From NCBI GenBank assembly GCA_003161195.1, contig PMOV01000358.1, positions 1 through 13,688 on the forward strand: DNA of 13,688 bases, given 5' to 3'. The position numbers and the translations under genes were made by a program. This DNA is from Acidobacteriota bacterium (GTDB taxonomy: Bacteria > Acidobacteriota > Terriglobia > Acidiferrales > UBA7541). Each line of letters opens with the position of its first letter. Within the stretch, counting starts at the first letter, position 1. Shown here one piece after another: positions 1-8,772 of this stretch. Below the pieces are notes generated by a model that ran no database searches, was not told the origin of the DNA, and worked only from the letters and a program-made list of their open reading frames with translations.

Positions 1-1895
1 TCGCCGAGCGGCGAGGTGGTGGTTGCGGGAGTGGCGGGATATTCGTCGATTAGTTTGACGACCCAGTCGGCGTCGGTACCGGAGGTGGAGGCGAAGAGGT
101 CGGCGATGACGTCGCCGGCAATGGTTACGTCGTGTTCGAGAACCTTGCTGGACCAGGAGGCGAAGTCATGGCGACCGGCAAGAAGTGTGCGCTGGTCTTC
201 GACCATCCAGGTGTACCAGTGGGAGCCTTCGGCGTAGGTGGCTTGGATTGGGCGGTGGCGATAGGGGATCGGGTTCGCGGGGTCGGAGACGTATTCGGTG
301 TAGTTCTTGTTGGTGTTGCCGGTCATGGCGGCGACCTGGGCGCCCGTCATCGGGGGTAGCATGGCTCTGGCGGGGTCTGCAAAGCCCAGTGCGCCGTCGG
401 GGAACAAGTACAGATTCTCTGATTTGGCTTCCGGCGGGGGCCAGTGGCTGTACTGCTTCCATTTGTTGGAACCGGTCTCGAACGTGGCGGTGTCGCGTAA
501 CGTGAAGCTGCCTTGATCGTGGAGGTATCGATTAAAGAACGGGGCTTCGTAGCGGACGCGGTAATCGTCGGTGGTGGCTTCGCCGAAATAGATGTCGCCC
601 AAATGATTGCTGGAGCCGCCCCACTGGCCGTGATTCCAGGGGCCGAGGACCAGGAAATTTTCACGGTTGGAATCGTGGGGCTCGAGCAGGGCGTAGGCTT
701 CCTGCGGGCCGTACATGTCTTCCTGATCCCAGAAGCCGCCGACGAGCAGGGTGGGGACGGCAACTTTGTCGAGATGCCATTCGACGCCGCGGGAACGCCA
801 GAAATCGTCATATGCGGGATTTTTGAGGAAGCCGATGCCGGTGGGAAGTTTATCGACGCCGGTTTGTTTGGCGGCGGCGGCGAAGGAGCCGGCTTTCAGA
901 AAGAAATCGTAGGCGTCTTCGTCGAGTTTGCCGAAGGCGTTTTCCTTTGAGCTTTCCATGCCCAGGGTGTAATCGTGGCCGTAGGTCTGGCGGAAGGCGC
1001 CGTTGTGAAAGAAGTCGTCGCCCATCCAGACGTCAATCATGGGGGCTTGCGGCGAGATGGCTTTGACGGCGGGATGCGGGTCGATGCCGGCGGCTTGTGC
1101 GAGGAATCCGGGATAGGAGATGCCGAAGACGCCGACGCGGCCGTTGTTGTTGGGGATATTTTTGACGAGCCAGGCGACGGTGTCGTAGGTGTCGGTGCTT
1201 TCGTCGACCAGTTTCGGATTCGTGTGATCGACCATGGCGCGGGACATGACGAAAGTGCCTTCGGATTCGTAGCGGCCACGGATGTCCTCGAAGACAAAGA
1301 TGTAATGGTCGTGAACAAGTTCTGGGAAACGGGAGTTGACGGAGTCAGAGGTGGACTCGTCGACGCCGTAGGGTGTGCGTTGCATAAGGATGGGAAGCGC
1401 GGCGGTGGCGTCTTTGGGGACGAGAATGATGGCGTGAAGCTTGATGCCGTCGCGGACCGGGATCATTACTTCCTGGCGGGCGAATTCGGGCTTGATGAAG
1501 GTCTGCGGTTCGCTGTCGACTTTTTGCGCGGGATGCGTGGATTTGTCCGGGGCGATGCGCGTGAGGCCGGAGATTTTGCCGTCGGCGCTGAGCGTGAATT
1601 TTAGGATGAAAGGATGGCTGCCGCTTGCCGGGACGAAGGTGTCTGGAGCGCTGGGAGCGAGCTCCTGGCGCGGCATGCGCTGGGATTCGGCGAAGAGTTT
1701 TCCATCAATAAGGGAGATGGAGAGCGGGTAGTAGGGGCTGTCGTCGAACCGGTAGGCGCCGACGTAGGTGGGGAGCTTTTCGGCGGGGACGCGGTAGCTG
1801 GTGGGGGCGGGGGAAGGTTGGGCTGGCGTTGAAGCGGTGCAGAGGATGGCGCAGAGAATGAGCAGGGCGGTGCGGAGGCGGCTCGGAACGGTCAT
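1..1895 (-). CDS. Secreted CocE/NonD-family alpha/beta hydrolase (X-Pro dipeptidyl-peptidase-like), 3' end cut by window edge
   Basis: I translated this open frame from the ATG at 1895; it stays open to the left edge (631 codons), so the stop lies outside the window. Residues 1-26 look like a Sec signal peptide (basic MTVPSRLR, hydrophobic ALLILCAILC, then a small-residue region), implying export. Residues about 34-113 form a beta-rich segment (YVGAYRF, DGKLFAE, DGKISGLTR) resembling the small domain often attached to class C beta-lactamase-like proteins (DUF3471-type; tentative). From about residue 140 the CocE-type hydrolase follows: nucleophile motif GISYPG with Ser260, probable acid Asp390 in GGFWDQED and His422 in GPWNHGQWG. 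A C-terminal beta domain starts near residue 450 (FETGSNKWK, WPPPE). Members cleave X-Pro peptides, acyl esters or beta-lactam-type amides; the substrate here cannot be told. No clear ribosome binding site is visible. It lies 45 bp downstream of the split-barrel gene, with no link to the pentose phosphate genes. Confidence 0.88.
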   Translation of the reverse strand, partial: MTVPSRLRTALLILCAILCTASTPAQPSPAPTSYRVPAEKLPTYVGAYRFDDSPYYPLSISLIDGKLFAESQRMPRQELAPSAPDTFVPASGSHPFILKFTLSADGKISGLTRIAPDKSTHPAQKVDSEPQTFIKPEFARQEVMIPVRDGIKLHAIILVPKDATAALPILMQRTPYGVDESTSDSVNSRFPELVHDHYIFVFEDIRGRYESEGTFVMSRAMVDHTNPKLVDESTDTYDTVAWLVKNIPNNNGRVGVFGISYPGFLAQAAGIDPHPAVKAISPQAPMIDVWMGDDFFHNGAFRQTYGHDYTLGMESSKENAFGKLDEDAYDFFLKAGSFAAAAKQTGVDKLPTGIGFLKNPAYDDFWRSRGVEWHLDKVAVPTLLVGGFWDQEDMYGPQEAYALLEPHDSNRENFLVLGPWNHGQWGGSSNHLGDIYFGEATTDDYRVRYEAPFFNRYLHDQGSFTLRDTATFETGSNKWKQYSHWPPPEAKSENLYLFPDGALGFADPARAMLPPMTGAQVAAMTGNTNKNYTEYVSDPANPIPYRHRPIQATYAEGSHWYTWMVEDQRTLLAGRHDFASWSSKVLEHDVTIAGDVIADLFASTSGTDADWVVKLIDEYPATPATTTSPLG

Positions 1896-1940
1896 GGAAT
1901 ATGTTTTATCACAAAGAGAGCAAAATCTATGGCCGCGCAT

Positions 1941-2357
1941 TCAAAACCGGAATTCAGCGATTTGCGGCGGGGATGGATCGAAGTCCGAGTAGCGAAGCCA
2001 AGTGGGGCGGACGACGAAATGAGTGAGACCAGGCCAGGATAGGCGGGCTGGGCCATCGGGCCATTTTTCGAAATAGATTTTTTGGTAGCGCGCTAATTCT
2101 TCGCCGAGAGGTTCCGTGGCGATGCCTTCGTATTGCACGGTTTGTTCGTGGTCCCAGCCGATGACCAGGGAGCAGCGCGGGTCGGCGATGAGGTTCGGGA
2201 ATTTCCTCGAGGATTTTACGGTGTCGAAGATGATTTCGAGATTTGGAGAGACCGCGATGCCGATCAGGGCCGATTGAGGTGTTTGGTTGGGGCCGAGGGA
2301 CGAGACAACGGCGTAGCGGTGGTTGGTTAGGAAAGCGTGGATTTGAGATCGATCCAT
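1941..2357 (-). CDS. Pyridoxamine 5'-phosphate oxidase-like FMN-binding split-barrel protein
   Basis: A 138-residue protein covering the whole of a small split-barrel flavoprotein. The N-terminus (MDRSQIHAFLTNHRYAVVSS) is the typical opening helix and first strand. It is followed by SALIGIAVSPNLEIIFDT and the basic turn SSRKFPNLIADPRCSLVIGW, the pattern that holds the FMN phosphate in PNPOx-like and general-stress-protein-26-like families. The C-terminal HFVVRPTWLRYSDF strand is also family-typical. Members bind FMN, F420 or haem; many are oxidoreductases or uncharacterised stress proteins, and true PdxH enzymes are longer (about 200 residues), so I would not call this pdxH. The ATG at 2357 has a weak GGTGGG-type ribosome binding site. 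The hairpin/repeat at 2409-2432 separates it from the aldolase gene, so it is probably outside the pentose phosphate operon. Confidence 0.8.
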   Translation of the reverse strand: MDRSQIHAFLTNHRYAVVSSLGPNQTPQSALIGIAVSPNLEIIFDTVKSSRKFPNLIADPRCSLVIGWDHEQTVQYEGIATEPLGEELARYQKIYFEKWPDGPARLSWPGLTHFVVRPTWLRYSDFDPSPPQIAEFRF

Positions 2358-2408
2358 GAATTGCCCACCCGGTGCCTAACGGAAGCGCTCTGGAAGAAGC
2401 AGCAAAAG

Positions 2409-2432
2409 GCGACCGCCTCAGAAGGCGGCCGC
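2409..2432. repeat. Imperfect palindrome (REP-like element or terminator stem) between fba and the split-barrel gene
   Basis: The arms CCGCCT (2413-2418) and AGGCGG (2423-2428) pair perfectly around the loop CAGA. After one A/C mismatch three more pairs (GCG at 2409-2411 with CGC at 2430-2432) extend the stem to about ten positions. There is no T tract on either strand, so a classical Rho-independent terminator is not well supported. The palindrome sits between two imperfect copies of CAAAGGCGAC (2403-2413, with one extra A, and 2441-2450). From memory, similar 'aggcggccgctaca' words are scattered between genes in Acidobacteria. It lies just after the last gene of the pentose phosphate run, where a 3'-end stabilising hairpin would be expected. 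Confidence 0.6.
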
Positions 2433-2453
2433 TACAGAGTCAAAGGCGACGGG

Positions 2454-3533
2454 TTACGCGATGGTGACGTCGGGGCTTAGGTAGACGTCCTGGATGGCGT
2501 TCAGGAGTTTTACGCCTTCGGCCATGGGGCGCTGGAAAGCTTTGCGACCGGAGATCAGGCCGGTGCCGCCGGCGCGTTTGTTGATGACCGCGGTGGTGAC
2601 GGCTTCCTCAAAATCATTCGCGCCGCTGGCGCCGCCGCTGTTGATCAGGCCGCTGCGGCCGGCGAAGCAGTTGATAACCTGATAGCGGGTGAGATCGATG
2701 GGGTGGTCGCTGGCGAGGTCGGTGTAGATGCGCTTGTCGAACTTGCCGTAGCTGGAGTCGCCCATATTGAGGGCAGCATAGCCGCCGTTATTTTCCGGGA
2801 GCTTTTGCTTGATGATGTCGGCTTCGATGGTGACGCCGAGGTGATTGGCCTGGCCGGTGAGGTCGGCGGAGAGGTGATAGTCCTTGTCTTTCTTGAAGGC
2901 GTTGTTGCGCAGGTAGCACCACAGGACGGTGGCCATGCCGAGGTCGTGAGCTTCCTTGAAGGCCAGGCTGATTTCGTGAATCTGGCGGTCGCTATTGTCG
3001 CTGCCGAAATAGATGGTGGCGCCCACGGCGGCGGCGCCCATGTCCCAGGCCATTTTCACGTTGCCGAAGAGGATTTCGTCGAACTTATTAGGGTAGGTGA
3101 GCAGTTCGTTGTGATTGAGCTTCACGATGAAGGGAATTTTGTGGGCGTATTTGCGGGAGACGGAGCCCAGGACGCCGAAGGTGGAGGCCACCGCGTTGCA
3201 ATCGCCTTCGATGGCCAGCTTGACGATATTTTCACCGTCGAAGTAGATGGGATTTTTGGCGAAGCTGGCGCCGGCGGAATGCTCGATGCCCTGATCGACT
3301 GGGAGGATCGAGAGATAGCCGGTGCCGCGCAGACGGCCGTGGCGGAAGATGCGCGCGAGATTGGTGATGACGCGGCTGTTGCGGTCCGAGTGGAGCCAGA
3401 CGCGGTCAAGGAAATCCGGACCGGGGAGGTGGAGCATGTCTTTCGAGATTTTGGGATTGCTAAACCCGAGCAGGGAGTCGGCTTTGGCGCCGAGGTAGCC
3501 CTGGATGGTGTTCGGTGCGGTGGTGGTAGCCAT
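2454..3533 (-). CDS. fbaB: Class I fructose-bisphosphate aldolase, DhnA/FbaB type
   Basis: A 359-residue protein matching the usual length of bacterial FbaB. It condenses glyceraldehyde-3-phosphate and dihydroxyacetone phosphate to fructose-1,6-bisphosphate through a lysine Schiff base. The motif GYLSILPVDQGIEHSAG (about 72-88) holds the conserved Asp-Gln pair. KLNHNELL (138-145) and the ADIIKQKLP segment follow, with the likely Schiff-base Lys242. The phosphate-binding loops are FAGRSGLINSGG and GGTGLISGRKAFQRP. In E. coli the equivalent enzyme is linked to growth on gluconeogenic carbon, which fits a role in returning triose phosphates to hexose. The ATG at 3533 has a strong AAGAGGAG ribosome binding site (complement of 3540-3547) six bases upstream. 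It is the last gene of the run, 35 bp after pgl. Aldolases of this kind may also act on erythrose-4-phosphate to give sedoheptulose-1,7-bisphosphate; that is inference here. Confidence 0.93.
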   Translation of the reverse strand: MATTTAPNTIQGYLGAKADSLLGFSNPKISKDMLHLPGPDFLDRVWLHSDRNSRVITNLARIFRHGRLRGTGYLSILPVDQGIEHSAGASFAKNPIYFDGENIVKLAIEGDCNAVASTFGVLGSVSRKYAHKIPFIVKLNHNELLTYPNKFDEILFGNVKMAWDMGAAAVGATIYFGSDNSDRQIHEISLAFKEAHDLGMATVLWCYLRNNAFKKDKDYHLSADLTGQANHLGVTIEADIIKQKLPENNGGYAALNMGDSSYGKFDKRIYTDLASDHPIDLTRYQVINCFAGRSGLINSGGASGANDFEEAVTTAVINKRAGGTGLISGRKAFQRPMAEGVKLLNAIQDVYLSPDVTIA

Positions 3534-3568
3534 GTGATTCTCCTCTTTAACGGAAGCGATGACTGCGG

Positions 3569-4336
3569 TTATTGCGTGAGGTCCTGGGAGAGCATTTTGG
3601 CTGCTGCGGCGTCCAAGAGCCAGAGTAATTTTCCGTTGGTTGGCTTGATGAGTTGGGAGGGCAGTTGTTCGGGCTCGTAGGGGCCTTCGAGAACGGCTTT
3701 TAGCGCGGGGGCTTTGGCGGCGCCGCCGACCATGAAGACGACCTGGGCGGAATTGTTGGCGACCGGGGCGGTGCAGGTGACGCGCTCGGTGTACAGCTTG
3801 CCGACCCAGTTGTGCATGACGAGGCGGCCGTGGTCATGGAGCGCTTTGGTGCCGGGGAAGAGCGAGAGGGTGTGGCCTTCGTCGCCCATGCCGAGGAACA
3901 TGAGATCGAAGCGCGGGAGCTGGCCCGCGGAGAGTGTGAATTCCTTGCGCAGCAGGGCTTCGTATTCCTGTGCGGCCTTTTCGGTGTCAGGGTACTCGCC
4001 CATGATGCGATGAATTTGCGCGGGCTGTAGCGGGACCCTGGTGAACAGCGTTTCGTTGGTCATGCGGTAGTTGCTGTCCGGGTCGTCAGGTCCGGCGTGG
4101 CGTTCGTCGCCAAAGAAGATGTGCATGTTGTCCCAAGGGAGCTGGGACTTGAGTGGCTCGGCGGCGAGGAGTTGGTTGAGGGCCTTGGGCGTGGAGCCGC
4201 CGGAGAGTGCCACGCGGAACGCGCCATTGGCCGCAACGGCGGATTTTGCGGCGTCGACGAAAATTTCCGACGCGCGCCGCGCGATGGCGGCGCTGTCCGG
4301 GAAGATGTAGACTTCGCGGTTCGGCGCGGCGGACAT
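3569..4336 (-). CDS. pgl: 6-phosphogluconolactonase (DevB/Pgl type)
   Basis: A 255-residue cytosolic enzyme that hydrolyses 6-phosphogluconolactone to 6-phosphogluconate, the second step of the oxidative pentose phosphate branch. Family motifs are present in order: phosphate-binding ALSGGSTPKALNQLL (43-57), HIFFGDERHAGPDDPDSNYR (72-91) with the conserved Asp-Glu-Arg group, and LGMGDEGHTLSLFPG (148-162) with the likely catalytic His155. Most homologues have Pro-Asp or Glu-Asp before the Gly-His, so the Asp-Glu pair here is a small variation. The length is normal. It starts three bases after the zwf stop codon, so translation is probably coupled to zwf, a common arrangement because the lactone is the product of Zwf. 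This is the DevB type, not the YbhE beta-propeller type. Confidence 0.95.
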   Translation of the reverse strand: MSAAPNREVYIFPDSAAIARRASEIFVDAAKSAVAANGAFRVALSGGSTPKALNQLLAAEPLKSQLPWDNMHIFFGDERHAGPDDPDSNYRMTNETLFTRVPLQPAQIHRIMGEYPDTEKAAQEYEALLRKEFTLSAGQLPRFDLMFLGMGDEGHTLSLFPGTKALHDHGRLVMHNWVGKLYTERVTCTAPVANNSAQVVFMVGGAAKAPALKAVLEGPYEPEQLPSQLIKPTNGKLLWLLDAAAAKMLSQDLTQ

Positions 4337-4339
4337 GTT

Positions 4340-5914
<1,575 letters not shown>

Positions 5915-5922
5915 GGACACGA

Positions 5923-5931
5923 TCCCTGCCT
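5923..5931 (-). promoter_or_regulatory. Ribosome binding site that favours the zwf ATG at 5914
   Basis: On the minus strand this stretch reads AGGCAGGGA. The AGGGA core is eight bases before the ATG at 5914 but only two before the alternative GTG at 5920. Only the outer AGG would be well placed for the GTG. This favours the ATG, without excluding the GTG. Confidence 0.5.
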
Positions 5932-5976
5932 AGTGGGCTAAAAGAATTTTGGATGCGCGTATGCCGTGCGCGTCGC

Positions 5977-6990
5977 TTATTTCTTTTCGAGGTGTCCGCC
6001 GAACTGAAACCGCATGGCGGACAAAACCTTGTTGGCAAAGTCGCCTTCGCCGCGCGAGGTGAAGCGCTGGTAAAGCGATTCCGTCAGCACCGGTGCGGGC
6101 GCTCCGGATTCGATGCCCGCCAGGATGGTCCAGCGGCCTTCGCCGGAATCCGAGACGTGGCCGGAGAATTTTTCGAGTTTGGGCGAATCGAGCAGCGAGA
6201 TGGCGGTGAGGTCCAGCAGCCACGAGGCCACCACGCTGCCGCGGCGCCAGACTTCGGTGACGTCAGCGAGATTGAAATCGTATTGGTAGTGCTCGGGATT
6301 GCGCAGCGGGGTGGTTTCCGCATCGGCCTCGCCCTGATGAGTTTTGCCGACGTTAGCGTGCTTCAGAATATTGAGGCCTTCGGCGTAGGCGGCCATGATG
6401 CCGTACTCGATGCCGTTGTGCACCATTTTGACGAAGTGCCCGGCGCCGTTCGCTCCGCAGTGCAGGTAGCCTTCCTCGGAGGTGCCGGGAACTTTGTCAC
6501 GGCCGGGCGTGCGGTCCACGTTGCCGCGGCCGGGGGCCAGCGTTTTGAAGATGGGGTCGAGGTGCTTCACGATGTCGTTTTCGCCGCCGATCATCTGGCA
6601 GTAGCCGCGTTCGAGTCCCCAGACGCCGCCGCTGGTGCCAACGTCGACGTAGTGAATGCCCTTGCCGCTCAGTTCCTTGGCGCGGCGGATGTCGTCGATG
6701 TAATAGGAGTTGCCGCCGTCGATGATGATGTCCCCGACATCCAACTTACCGACGAGTTCGTGCAGCGTCGAGTCGACGACCGCCGCGGGAACCATCAGCC
6801 AGATGGCGCGTGGCTTTGCGAGTTTTTTGACGAATTCATCCAGCGAGCTGGAGCCAGCGGATCCCTCGGAGGTCAGTTGCTTGACGGTATCTGCACTGCG
6901 ATCGTAGACCACGGTGTCGTGACCCTGCTTTTGCAGGCGGCGCACCATGTTGGCGCCCATTCTTCCCAGGCCGATCATTCCGAGTTGCAT
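5977..6990 (-). CDS. gnd: 6-phosphogluconate dehydrogenase, decarboxylating, short (about 300-340 aa) type
   Basis: A 337-residue enzyme converting 6-phosphogluconate to ribulose-5-phosphate and CO2. The N-terminal Rossmann loop is MIGLGRMGANM (GxGxxG, residues 7-12). The substrate motifs follow: DGGNSYYIDD (91-100), VGTSGGVWGLERGY (117-130) and HFVKMVHNGIEYG (185-197) with catalytic Lys188 and Asn192. The length is that of the short YqeC/GndA-like form rather than the 470-residue dimeric Gnd; the last third of the long form is missing in this family, so this is not a truncation. At the end of the second strand it reads YDRS with Asp30, where NADP-specific enzymes usually have Asn-Arg-Thr. 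The acidic residue points to NAD use, while the following Arg keeps NADP possible. The ATG has a strong AGAGGAG site seven bases upstream. The gene lies 69 bp after pgi. Confidence 0.93.
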   Translation of the reverse strand: MQLGMIGLGRMGANMVRRLQKQGHDTVVYDRSADTVKQLTSEGSAGSSSLDEFVKKLAKPRAIWLMVPAAVVDSTLHELVGKLDVGDIIIDGGNSYYIDDIRRAKELSGKGIHYVDVGTSGGVWGLERGYCQMIGGENDIVKHLDPIFKTLAPGRGNVDRTPGRDKVPGTSEEGYLHCGANGAGHFVKMVHNGIEYGIMAAYAEGLNILKHANVGKTHQGEADAETTPLRNPEHYQYDFNLADVTEVWRRGSVVASWLLDLTAISLLDSPKLEKFSGHVSDSGEGRWTILAGIESGAPAPVLTESLYQRFTSRGEGDFANKVLSAMRFQFGGHLEKK

Positions 6991-7059
6991 GCGTTGGCTC
7001 CTCTAAATTAGGTACAGCACTATCTCACAGCTGCGGCGATTCGTGTTCGTGGGCCCGAT

Positions 7060-8772
7060 TTACGCGATGGCTTGTTTTACGGCGGCGGCCAGCTTCGTCA
7101 GGCCGGCGTTGACGTCGGAGCCGAGATGGACGCGCAGGGCGCGGCGGCCGCGCTCCGCGAGCACCGCGAAATCCCCGCGAGCTTGCGCGTTCTGCACCAC
7201 ACCGAAAGTGTATTTCTGATCCGGCACCTGGATGTCTTTGGCGTGGTCGTGGGTGATTTGGATAAAGACGCCGCTGTTGGGGCCGCCCTTGTAAGCCTGT
7301 CCGGTGGAGTGCAGGAAGCGCGGGCCGAAGCCCAGGACGGTGGCAACTTTCTTTTTGTCGCGAATGGCCATACGCAGGCCTTGCATGGTCTTGTCGTTTT
7401 GCTCGTTCATGGGGACGTAGCCCAATACACCGAAATAATCGCCGGCCTTGATGCGGTCCAGATGCTTTTTCAGGACCTCGACGAGCGAACCGCCTTTGAG
7501 CGCGGCGGCATTTTTATCGTCGGCATAGAGTTTCAATCCATCGCCCTCGAAGAACGGCGTTTCGGGCGGCAAAGAACCCTTGGCTTCGTACTCGCTGGTG
7601 AGCTTTTTGGTTTCGATCTTGCTGGCTTCCACGTCCGGCTGATTGAAGGCGTCGATGCCGATAATGGCGCCAGCGGTGGCGGTGGCGATCTCCCAGCGGA
7701 ACATTTCCTGGCCCAGGTTGTAGATATCCGGCAAGCCGATGCGCACCACCGGTTGGCCGGCCTTCTCGAGGGCGTCGATGGCCGCGTCTTGCGCGGCGTC
7801 GGGCGCGGGGTCCAGGCGGAGATAGGCGATGACGCGGTCGTTGCCATAGACATTCGGGCTGCCGAGATCCTCGCGATCCACGGGGACGATGCCTTTGCCT
7901 ATTTTCCCGGTGGATTCGGCGAGCAACTGTTCGAGCCAGGCGCCGAGATCGGCGATGCCGGGCGAGGCGACGATGGTAACTTTGTCGCGGCCCTGATTCG
8001 CGGCCGCGCCCAGAATAGCGCCCAGGATGACGCCGGGATTGTTGCCAGCGGCCACGCCCGCGCCGCAGGCCTTGACCATTTCTTCCGTGGCCTGCAGGAA
8101 TTTTTGCACGTCGACGCCCATAATCGCGGCCGGCACCATGCCGAAATTAGAGAGCGCGGAGTAGCGGCCGCCGATACTCGGCAAGCCCATGAAAATTTTG
8201 CGGAATTTATCGCCTTGCGCAACGTGCTGCATTTTGGAGCCGGGATCGGTGACCGCGATGAAGCGGTTGCCCACCTCCGCGGCGCCAACTTTGGCTTTTA
8301 CCTGCTGGAAGAAATATTGCTTGAAGATATTTGGCTCGAGCGTGCCGCCGGATTTGCTGCTGACAATGCACACGGTGCTGCTCAGGTCCAGCTTGGCTTC
8401 GAGCGCGGCGATTTGCTCGGGGCTGGTGGAATCCAGGACGTGCAGCTCCGGATGGCCGGGAATTTTGCCGTAGGTGATGCGCATCACTTCAGGGCAGAGG
8501 CTCGAGCCGCCCATGCCGAGCAGCAGGGCGTGCTTGTAGCCGGTCTTGGCGATGTCCGCGGCGATGCCCTTCAGCGCGTCGATGTGCGCGAGCTGCCCTT
8601 CGGTAATGCCGAGCCAGCCGAGCCATTTTCCTTCGTCCGCGCCCGTCCACACGGAAGAGGCACCCTTCCACATCCGGGCGACTTTGTCGTTCTTCTTCCA
8701 GTCCTCGAGCGCGGCGGCCACCGCGCCGCCCAGCTGCTCGGGAAGTTTGTACGTTTGCGTATTCAGGCTCAC
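7060..8772 (-). CDS. pgi: Glucose-6-phosphate isomerase, the form related to the C-terminal half of fused Tal-Pgi proteins
   Basis: A 570-residue enzyme interconverting glucose-6-phosphate and fructose-6-phosphate. It has two sugar-isomerase (SIS) folds. The first contains HALLLGMGGSSLCPEV (81-96) and VCIVSSKSGGTLEPN (134-148), the sugar-phosphate-binding Ser/Thr loop. The second ends in EIATATAGAIIGIDAFNQPD, the counterpart of the classical ATA-G-INPFDQP region. GFGPRFLHSTGQAYKGGP near the C-terminus supplies the conserved His and Lys. This sequence style matches the isomerase half of bifunctional transaldolase/isomerase proteins. The start is a GTG at 8772 that overlaps the tal stop codon in the tetranucleotide GTGA, so translation is probably coupled. 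In this operon its job is likely to return fructose-6-phosphate from Tkt and Tal to glucose-6-phosphate for another oxidative turn. Confidence 0.95.
   Translation of the reverse strand: MSLNTQTYKLPEQLGGAVAAALEDWKKNDKVARMWKGASSVWTGADEGKWLGWLGITEGQLAHIDALKGIAADIAKTGYKHALLLGMGGSSLCPEVMRITYGKIPGHPELHVLDSTSPEQIAALEAKLDLSSTVCIVSSKSGGTLEPNIFKQYFFQQVKAKVGAAEVGNRFIAVTDPGSKMQHVAQGDKFRKIFMGLPSIGGRYSALSNFGMVPAAIMGVDVQKFLQATEEMVKACGAGVAAGNNPGVILGAILGAAANQGRDKVTIVASPGIADLGAWLEQLLAESTGKIGKGIVPVDREDLGSPNVYGNDRVIAYLRLDPAPDAAQDAAIDALEKAGQPVVRIGLPDIYNLGQEMFRWEIATATAGAIIGIDAFNQPDVEASKIETKKLTSEYEAKGSLPPETPFFEGDGLKLYADDKNAAALKGGSLVEVLKKHLDRIKAGDYFGVLGYVPMNEQNDKTMQGLRMAIRDKKKVATVLGFGPRFLHSTGQAYKGGPNSGVFIQITHDHAKDIQVPDQKYTFGVVQNAQARGDFAVLAERGRRALRVHLGSDVNAGLTKLAAAVKQAIA

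Noticed and set aside
2703..3680. 325-codon plus-strand open frame opposite the aldolase gene
   Set aside because: It lies fully antisense to fbaB, has no motif and no ribosome binding site of note.
5921..5976. Repeated GCGCGT words between gnd and zwf as a regulatory repeat
   Set aside because: Two short copies in a GC-rich gap are expected by chance and form no stable symmetric structure.
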